A stretch of DNA of 5,962 nt from an uncultured Parvimonas sp. (lineage in GTDB: Bacteria; Bacillota; Clostridia; Tissierellales; Peptoniphilaceae), in the NCBI GenBank assembly GCA_902470455.1, contig CABRGI010000051.1:1-5962 (forward strand). The letters are read 5' to 3'. This document shows, one piece after another, positions 1 to 4,572 of the stretch. How positions within the stretch are numbered: the stretch's first letter is position 1; the number at the start of each line of letters is the position of its first letter. Under the pieces are notes generated by a model. That model did not search any database, was not told the origin of the DNA, and saw only the letters and a list, made by a program, of their open reading frames with translations. A program made the translations under genes and the position numbers.

Positions 1-301
1 AGCAAACAACCCTATCCATTTTATGTTGATATATATTTTTGATAGTCCCTCCAACCAAATGTTTTCTAAGTAACATACAAAAATTATATGCAGTTATTGG
101 ATTCTTTTTGCTTTTTTCACTCAAATGAATTCTTGAAAGATTATTTGCACAAGAAAGTAATAATTTATAATTTTCCTTGTTGTAAATCTGTATATTTATT
201 TCGTTTTTGTCCGGTTGATTTATTTTATTTATTTTTCCATTTAATAAAAGCGGATATATTTCATCTACAACCGCTTTTGTAAAAATTCCATCGAAACTCA
301 T
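1..301 (-). CDS. rqcH: RqcH/NFACT-family ribosome quality control protein, N-terminal 100 codons (partial)
   Basis: The first 100 codons of an NFACT-family protein (bacterial RqcH, often annotated fibronectin-binding protein A or Rqc2 homologue) run off the low-coordinate edge. In this family the protein binds stalled 50S subunits carrying peptidyl-tRNA and recruits tRNA-Ala to add C-terminal alanine tails that mark the nascent chain for degradation. Visible NFACT-N hallmarks are the start MSFDGIFTKAVVDE, the stretch LLNGKINKINQPDKNEI (19-35), RIHLSEKSKKNP (57-68), FCMLLRKHLVGG (74-85), and an Asp-Arg pair at residues 96-97. That pair matches the DR motif (D97/R98 in Bacillus subtilis) needed for tRNA binding. 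The ATG at 301-299 is preceded six bases upstream by AAAGGA (313-308). It lies 17 bases after the ecfT stop with no terminator between, so it is probably cotranscribed with the ECF genes. The family is usually about 550-600 residues, so most of the gene is outside the window. Confidence 0.93.
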   Translation of the reverse strand, partial: MSFDGIFTKAVVDEIYPLLLNGKINKINQPDKNEINIQIYNKENYKLLLSCANNLSRIHLSEKSKKNPITAYNFCMLLRKHLVGGTIKNIYQHKMDRVVC

Positions 302-318
302 TTTTATTCCTTTTCTAT

Positions 319-1137
319 CTAATTAAAAATCCATACATTTAAGAAAAATCTTGATGCTATTACAAGTCCAAAAATCAGAGTTATAAAAGCCATAACTATA
401 TAATCAGTCCTTGAATATTTTAGAACATTCATTCTGGTTCTTCCCTCTCCACCTCTATAACATCTAGCTTCCATAGCAACTGCAAGTTCATCTGCACGTT
501 TTAGAGCATTTACAAAAAGTGGAACAAGTAAAGGAATCAAACTTTTTGCTCTTGTTACAATACTGCCTGTTTCAAAATCTGCACCTCTTGCAGTTTGAGC
601 CTTTGTAATTTTGTCCATTTCATCTAAAATTGTAGGTATAAATCTTAAAGCTATTGTCATCATCATTGCAACGGAATGTGCAGGAAATTTTATTTTTTCA
701 AAAGGTTTCATAACATATTCCAAAGCATCTGTAAGTACAATTGGGCTTGTAGTAAGAGTTAAAAGACTTGTTCCTATAACCAAAAGTATTATTCTAACAC
801 TCATAAAAGCACTTAATTTAATTCCTTCTTTGGTTATATTTATAATCCATATTCTAAATAAAACCTCTCCAGGTGTTAAAAGTAAATTTAAAATTACTGT
901 AAATAAAACAATATAAAAAATTCCCCTTAAACCTTTTAAAACCATTAAAATCGGTAACTTTGCTATTTTTATAATTGAAAACAAAAAAATCGCAAGTGGT
1001 ATAAAAACAAGAAAACTTTTTATAAAAAATATAGAAAGTATAAACATAAAAATAAAATATAGTTTAAGTCTGGGATCCAATCTGTGAACAATACTGTCTC
1101 CCGGAAAAAATCTACCTATTGATATATTTTTTACCAT
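319..1137 (-). CDS. ecfT: ECF transporter transmembrane coupling protein EcfT
   Basis: This is the membrane scaffold of an energy-coupling factor transporter. It holds the EcfA1-EcfA2 ATPase pair and transmits ATP hydrolysis to interchangeable vitamin- or metal-binding S components. The 272-residue length is normal for the family. The N terminus has the conserved GDSIVHRLDPRLKL (13-26), followed by hydrophobic helices at roughly 26-57, 70-88, 112-132 and a final one at about 245-268. Both cytoplasmic coupling-helix motifs are visible: Ala-Arg-Gly at 183-185 (AQTARGADFE), and a variant Ala-Arg-Cys at 224-226 (AMEARCYRGGEGRT), where many homologues have Ala-Arg-Gly. The ATG shares its A with the ecfA2 stop (TAATG), and GAGG at 1149-1146 gives 8-base spacing, so translation is probably coupled. 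The promoter is the one upstream of ecfA1. Confidence 0.96.
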   Translation of the reverse strand: MVKNISIGRFFPGDSIVHRLDPRLKLYFIFMFILSIFFIKSFLVFIPLAIFLFSIIKIAKLPILMVLKGLRGIFYIVLFTVILNLLLTPGEVLFRIWIINITKEGIKLSAFMSVRIILLVIGTSLLTLTTSPIVLTDALEYVMKPFEKIKFPAHSVAMMMTIALRFIPTILDEMDKITKAQTARGADFETGSIVTRAKSLIPLLVPLFVNALKRADELAVAMEARCYRGGEGRTRMNVLKYSRTDYIVMAFITLIFGLVIASRFFLNVWIFN

Positions 1138-1991
1138 TAATTTTTCCTCAATTCTCTTTTTATTTCGCTAAAAGCCTCATCAACTGTTAAAATATTTTTA
1201 CTAAAATGATGTCCCTTTTTTCTTAAAATATCCATAAGTTCCGTAATTTGCGGAACATTAAGTCCAACTTTCTTCAAATCATCAACATCACTAAATGCTT
1301 CTTTTGTACTCTTATCTAAATGAATCTGTCCGTTTTTCATTATAATTATTCTATTTACAAGTTTTGCAACATCCTCCATACTATGAGAAATCAAAACTAT
1401 TGTAATATTATTTTTTTCGTAAAGTCTTTTGATTTGAAAAAACAATTCATCTCTACCTTTGGGGTCAAGTCCTGCAGTAGGTTCATCTAAAATCAAAATA
1501 TCAGGTTTCATAGCTAAAATTCCAGCTATCGCAACCCTTCTCTTTTGACCCCCAGAAATTTCAAAAGGAGATTTATCCTTTTTAGCTTCATAGTCAAGAC
1601 CAACAAGTTCCATAGCTTCTTTTACTCTTTCTGTAACTTCAGCTTCACTAAGCCCCATATTTTTAGGACCAAAAGCAATATCCTTTTCAATTGTCTCTTC
1701 AAAAAGTTGATATTCAGGATATTGAAAAACCAATCCAATCTTATATCTTAACCCACTCTTAGCAAGTGTCTTATCTTTAGTATTCATATCCCCTATAAAA
1801 ACATCTCCGCTTGTCGGCTTTAAAATTCCATTAAAATGTTGAATTAATGTTGACTTTCCACTTCCTGTATGCCCTATAATACCAACAAATTCACCCTTTT
1901 TTATAGTTAAATCTATATTATCCAAAGCAAGTTTTTCAAAAGGAGTTTTTTCTCCATAGACAAAACTTACATTTTTAAAATTTATATCCAT
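1137..1991 (-). CDS. ecfA2: ECF transporter ATP-binding subunit EcfA2
   Basis: This is the second ATPase of the ECF module, a 284-residue cytoplasmic ABC subunit expected to pair with EcfA1 beneath EcfT. Motifs in order are Walker A GHTGSGKST (40-48), Q-loop Gln90 in FQYPEYQLF, signature ISGGQKRR (145-152), Walker B ILILDEP (165-171) with catalytic Glu170, D-loop AGLDP (173-177), and switch His203 in ISHSMED. The FQYPEYQLFEETIEKDIAFGP stretch after the Q-loop and the DEPTAGLDP form are typical of EcfA2 rather than EcfA1. The C-terminal tail VPQITELMDILRKKG (246-260) is the ECF-specific helical extension, also present in EcfA1. The start overlaps the ecfA1 stop by one base. A GGAGAG sequence at 2009-2004 lies about 12 bases upstream, rather far, so coupling with ecfA1 translation probably helps initiation. 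All catalytic residues are present. Confidence 0.96.
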   Translation of the reverse strand: MDINFKNVSFVYGEKTPFEKLALDNIDLTIKKGEFVGIIGHTGSGKSTLIQHFNGILKPTSGDVFIGDMNTKDKTLAKSGLRYKIGLVFQYPEYQLFEETIEKDIAFGPKNMGLSEAEVTERVKEAMELVGLDYEAKKDKSPFEISGGQKRRVAIAGILAMKPDILILDEPTAGLDPKGRDELFFQIKRLYEKNNITIVLISHSMEDVAKLVNRIIIMKNGQIHLDKSTKEAFSDVDDLKKVGLNVPQITELMDILRKKGHHFSKNILTVDEAFSEIKRELRKN

Positions 1992-2842
1992 TATTTTAAT
2001 TTTCTCTCCAAAAATTCTACCATTTCATCATTAGTTAAAATATCAGAAGGAATTTCAATCCCTTCATTCTTTAAAAGATAAGCAAGCTCTGTAACCTGTG
2101 GTACTGAAAGTCCTAATTCCCTTAAAGTTTCAACATTTGAAAAAACTTTTTTAGGACTGTCATCGAACTCAATCTTTCCTTCATTTAAAACGATAACTCT
2201 ATCAGCAAGAACAGCCTCTTCCATATAATGAGTTATATACATAATTGTTTTATTTTCTTCTCTATTCAATTTTAAAATAGTATCCATAATATCTTTTCTT
2301 CCAATAGGATCTAGCATTGCAGTTGATTCGTCAAAAATTATTACTTCCGGTTTCATTGAAAGAATACCTGCTATTGCAATTCTTTGCTTTTGTCCCCCTG
2401 AAAGCATATGAGGAGAATGTTTTTTATACTCTTGCATCTCAACAATTTTTAAAGCATCATCAACTCTTTGTCTTATTTCTTCTGAAGGAATACCTAAATT
2501 TTCAGGTCCAAAAGCAACATCCTCCTCAACAACTGTTGCAACAAGTTGATTATCAGGATTTTGAAAAACCATAGCACATTTTTGTCTAATATCCCAAATT
2601 CTATTTTCATTTTTTGTATTAATTCCGAAAATTTCAATTTCCCCATCTGTTGGAATAATCTGTGCATTTAAAAGTTTTGCCAAAGTGGATTTCCCACTTC
2701 CATTATGTCCCAAAATAGAAATCAATTCTCCTTTATTTACAGAAAAACTAACTCCGTCTAAAGCAATACTTTTTTTATCATTCTCTCCGGTATATTCATA
2801 TCTTAAATCTTTTATATCAATTATTTTTTCATTCAAAATCAT
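1991..2842 (-). CDS. ecfA1: ECF transporter ATP-binding subunit EcfA1
   Basis: This is the first ATPase of the ECF module and the first gene of its transcription unit. Numbered from the furthest upstream GTG (2845-2843), which gives 284 residues, the motifs are Walker A GHNGSGKST (46-54), Q-loop Gln95 in FQNPDNQLVATVVEEDVAFG, signature LSGGQKQR (148-155), Walker B VIIFDES (168-174) with catalytic Glu173, and switch His206 in ITHYMEE. The Walker B end reads DESTAMLDP, with Ser in place of the usual Pro. This form is characteristic of EcfA1 and, with the gene order, separates it from EcfA2. The C-terminal VPQVTELAYLLKNEG mirrors EcfA2. The start is ambiguous among GTG 2845, ATG 2842 and TTG 2836. 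The ATG is chosen here as the commonest codon, but the ribosome-binding sequence fits TTG best. The gene lies alone after a promoter, with a terminator of the previous operon upstream. Confidence 0.95.
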   Translation of the reverse strand: MILNEKIIDIKDLRYEYTGENDKKSIALDGVSFSVNKGELISILGHNGSGKSTLAKLLNAQIIPTDGEIEIFGINTKNENRIWDIRQKCAMVFQNPDNQLVATVVEEDVAFGPENLGIPSEEIRQRVDDALKIVEMQEYKKHSPHMLSGGQKQRIAIAGILSMKPEVIIFDESTAMLDPIGRKDIMDTILKLNREENKTIMYITHYMEEAVLADRVIVLNEGKIEFDDSPKKVFSNVETLRELGLSVPQVTELAYLLKNEGIEIPSDILTNDEMVEFLERKLK

Positions 2843-2850
2843 CACCCACT
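2841..2850 (-). promoter_or_regulatory. Atypical ribosome-binding sequence of ecfA1
   Basis: Read on the minus strand this is AGTGGGTGAT, matching 8 of 10 positions of the extended anti-16S complement AGGAGGTGAT. It overlaps the candidate ATG (2842-2840), so pairing here would leave no spacer for that codon. It would instead place an in-frame TTG at 2836-2834 about 8 bases after the GGG, giving a protein beginning MNEKIIDIKDLRYEY. No other Shine-Dalgarno-like sequence lies in the very short leader. Confidence 0.45.
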
Positions 2851-2856
2851 AACAAC

Positions 2857-2870
2857 TTATGATAACATAA
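2857..2870. repeat. Short inverted repeat spanning the -10 box
   Basis: The arms TTATG and CATAA (2870-2866 and 2861-2857 on the minus strand) are perfect inverted complements around a 4-base spacer, and they cover the predicted -10 box. In such AT-rich DNA a 5-base dyad can easily arise by chance, so a regulatory role is only a possibility. Confidence 0.35.
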
Positions 2871-2887
2871 ACAATACTTTTTTTCAA
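2859..2887 (-). promoter_or_regulatory. Predicted sigma-A-type promoter of the ecfA1-ecfA2-ecfT-rqcH unit
   Basis: On the minus strand, a -35 box TTGAAA (2887-2882) is separated by exactly 17 bases from a -10 box TATCAT (2864-2859). TTGAAA matches TTGACA at 5 of 6 positions and TATCAT matches TATAAT at 5 of 6. Transcription would start near 2852, leaving a leader of only about 10-16 bases before ecfA1. That is too short for a riboswitch. The site lies between the terminator of the upstream operon and ecfA1, as expected for a separate promoter. Confidence 0.72.
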
Positions 2888-2904
2888 TAACAACAATTAT
2901 TGAA
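2883..2904. repeat. Perfect 8-bp inverted repeat overlapping the -35 box, candidate operator
   Basis: TTCAATAA (2883-2890) and TTATTGAA (2897-2904) are perfect inverted complements separated by the 6-base spacer CAACAA. The downstream arm contains most of the predicted -35 hexamer of the ECF promoter. On the minus strand the dyad is followed by an A-run, and on the plus strand no T-run follows, so it does not look like a terminator. A DNA-binding dimer site is the natural reading, but no regulator can be named from the sequence. Confidence 0.5.
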
Positions 2905-2920
2905 TACCCAAAAAACCGAC

Positions 2921-2951
2921 AAAAAAGACAACTTTTTTTACAGTTGTCTTT
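2921..2951 (-). terminator. Intrinsic terminator after the NCS1 permease gene
   Basis: Read on the minus strand, AAGACAACT (2950-2942) can pair with AGTTGTCTT (2933-2925) across an 8-base A-rich loop, and one extra A-T pair extends the stem. The stem ends in a run of six T residues (2926-2921), and a second T-run follows after GTCGG. It begins 9 bases beyond the permease stop codon, and all neighbouring genes are on this strand, so it most likely ends the licCA-permease transcript. Confidence 0.85.
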
Positions 2952-2959
2952 AAAATATT

Positions 2960-4390
2960 CTATAGTATTTCCAAATCATTTCTATCTTTTAACATATATG
3001 ATTTTAAAGGAGTTAAACTTGCAATCCAATATAAAAGTCCTCCAAAAATTGCCGTAAAACCACTACCTGTTGTAACTAAGAACAGATTGCTTTTAATCAT
3101 TCCTGTCATTGGATTGTAAACGAATAACATTGCTAATGCAAAAGTTATTATCACAACTCCAAGACCCACCAAGTTAAATCCGTTTGTAAACTTATATGCA
3201 TCGTGCCCCTTAATAAAAAAGGCGGATTTTAGAGATAACATTCTTTTCCTTACAATTAAATAATCTACAACAATCATTCCAATTATAGGTCCTTGAATAT
3301 ATGCAGCCAATGAAATAAATGAACCGAAATATTCTTCAACTCCGCCCCAAATAGTCAATCCGCTAACATAAATCATGGCTATAATAACTAATTTTTTGTA
3401 GCTAAGTTTAGGCATACCGCTCTTTATTATCATACAATTTACATAAGAACCCGTTCCCTGTGTTCCAATATTAGCAAAAGCAACTAAAAGTAAACTCAAT
3501 AATGCAAATGCAGGTGTTGCCAAAGTAGATAACATTTTTGTAGGATCACTTTCATATACACCTGTTCTTACAAACATCGCTAATGCCATAACTCCACCTG
3601 TAGCTACGAAGAAAGGTGCTACAGCTCCATAGGATAAACTTGTTGCCCAATATCCGCTTTTTTCAGATTTTGCAAGTCTTGGCAGTACAAGAGCCTGTGT
3701 TGACCAAGAAAACGCAAATGCAATATTTCCTTCTGCAGATAACATAAAGTTTTGTAATTTTGTAGTTCCTTCAGCTAAAACAGGTTTAACTTTTAATATC
3801 TCAGAAAGGGGAACTGCAAAAAGACAAATTGCAACTATTATAACTCCAACTATAAGCAAAGCCATAACTAAAAATCTGTTTGTCCACTTAATAACCTCAG
3901 GACCTCCAAGTGCAATCAAAGTTCCAAGAACAACACATACCGTTCCAAGTAAAGGTTTAAAAATTACAGGATTTAATTCAACGCCAAAACTTAATGCAAG
4001 ATTAATCATAGATGATGCAAAGAGATTTGCCGCAACCGCATACCAACCGAAGTTTGCAAAACTTATAACTGTCGATAAAATTGCAACACCTTTTTCTCCT
4101 AAAACACTTCTCAACCATATCCATAAATCAATTCCATAACGCACAGCAAATAAAACCGGTAAACATTCTATCATGACAAATATTAGATTAAAACAGAAAA
4201 TATTTATAATCATCTGTTTGAATCCTAAAAATTGTGCAACATAAGCTCCTTGCGTATAACACCAAGTTGCAATTGCAAAACCACTAGTAGTTAAAAACAA
4301 ATCTAAGAAAGAATACTTTCTTTCCGAATTCATCATAGGAACAACTCCTGTTACCGTCTCCTGCTGAATATAATTTAATTTTCCACTCAT
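2960..4390 (-). CDS. NCS1-family permease (purine/cytosine/thiamine-type nucleobase:cation symporter)
   Basis: A 476-residue polytopic membrane protein with about 12 hydrophobic segments, assigned to the NCS1 (nucleobase:cation symporter-1) family. The strongest signature is GPIIGMIVVDYLIVRK (367-382), which matches the conserved late-helix motif of CodB, PucI and Mhp1-like proteins ending in a D-Y-x-x-V-(R/K)-K pattern. Other supporting stretches are the first helix with Trp43 (FAIATWCYTQGAY, 38-50), NFGWYAVAAN (113-122) with Trp116 where family members place a substrate-stacking Trp, and FAFSWSTQALVLPRLAKS (225-242). Known NCS1 substrates include cytosine, purines, allantoin, hydantoins, thiamine and pyridoxine. 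The substrate cannot be read from sequence. Position directly after the LicCA-type gene suggests choline or a related amine, which is inference. The start shares one base with the preceding small gene (TAATG), with AGGAG at 4405-4401 ten bases upstream. A terminator follows. Confidence 0.9.
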   Translation of the reverse strand: MSGKLNYIQQETVTGVVPMMNSERKYSFLDLFLTTSGFAIATWCYTQGAYVAQFLGFKQMIINIFCFNLIFVMIECLPVLFAVRYGIDLWIWLRSVLGEKGVAILSTVISFANFGWYAVAANLFASSMINLALSFGVELNPVIFKPLLGTVCVVLGTLIALGGPEVIKWTNRFLVMALLIVGVIIVAICLFAVPLSEILKVKPVLAEGTTKLQNFMLSAEGNIAFAFSWSTQALVLPRLAKSEKSGYWATSLSYGAVAPFFVATGGVMALAMFVRTGVYESDPTKMLSTLATPAFALLSLLLVAFANIGTQGTGSYVNCMIIKSGMPKLSYKKLVIIAMIYVSGLTIWGGVEEYFGSFISLAAYIQGPIIGMIVVDYLIVRKRMLSLKSAFFIKGHDAYKFTNGFNLVGLGVVIITFALAMLFVYNPMTGMIKSNLFLVTTGSGFTAIFGGLLYWIASLTPLKSYMLKDRNDLEIL

Positions 4391-4572
4391 TATTCAATTA
4401 CTCCTATCATGCATAATATAACTAAAAATATAGAAATTATTACAATTCCCCAAATAAGAATCCAATCTGTTTTCGTAATTTTTTTAGGAAATTCATAATC
4501 TTCTTTAGACATTATTTCTAATCTTTTTTCTGTTTCTTCATAAATAATTTTTTCAATAGATAGATTATTCAT
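4390..4572 (-). CDS. 60-residue single-pass membrane protein, possible small accessory of the NCS1 permease
   Basis: I do not recognise a named family. The protein has a charged N-terminal half (about 1-36), predicted to be largely helical and rich in Glu and Lys (EKIIYEETEKRLEIMSKED). One hydrophobic segment follows at about 37-58 (starting DWILIWGIVIISIFLV), and the protein ends GVIE. The positive cluster KKITK just before the helix favours a cytoplasmic N terminus. A longer reading would start at ATG 4590-4588, but ATG 4572-4570 is chosen because AAGGAG (4584-4579) sits at ideal 6-base spacing before it. The gene overlaps the licCA stop by 8 bases and the permease start by 1 base, so its translation is tied to both. 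By analogy with small helper proteins beside other secondary transporters (such as YhdT next to PanF), it may assist the permease. That role is inference. Confidence 0.75.
   Translation of the reverse strand: MNNLSIEKIIYEETEKRLEIMSKEDYEFPKKITKTDWILIWGIVIISIFLVILCMIGVIE

Noticed and set aside
88..282. Plus-strand open frame of 64 codons
   Set aside because: It lies antisense to clearly conserved rqcH sequence, encodes a low-complexity Phe/Leu-rich peptide and has no convincing ribosome-binding site or neighbours on that strand.
611..916. Plus-strand open frame of 101 codons inside ecfT
   Set aside because: It is a shadow of a hydrophobic membrane-protein gene: the opposite strand of such AT-rich sequence readily stays open. 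EcfT is unmistakable on the minus strand.
1545..1751. Plus-strand open frame of 68 codons inside ecfA2
   Set aside because: It is antisense to the signature and Q-loop region of a well-conserved ABC ATPase and resembles no known protein.
2317..2574. Plus-strand open frame of 85 codons inside ecfA1
   Set aside because: It is antisense to the conserved core of EcfA1, and its Gln/Leu-rich composition follows from the complementary codons.
1137..2842. ecfA1 and ecfA2 as a recent tandem duplication
   Set aside because: They share the ABC core and the VPQ(V/I)TEL tail, but differ in Walker B (DEST versus DEPT) and Q-loop contexts, as expected for the ancient EcfA1/EcfA2 pair.
2883..2904. The large inverted repeat as a second terminator
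   Set aside because: Its stem is almost entirely A-T, and it is not followed by a T-run on either strand. The G/C-containing hairpin at 2921-2951 already fits termination.
2846..2960. Riboswitch or T-box leader upstream of the ECF operon
   Set aside because: The predicted leader is only about 10-16 bases, and the upstream interval is accounted for by a terminator, two dyads and promoter boxes. No conserved aptamer sequence is visible.
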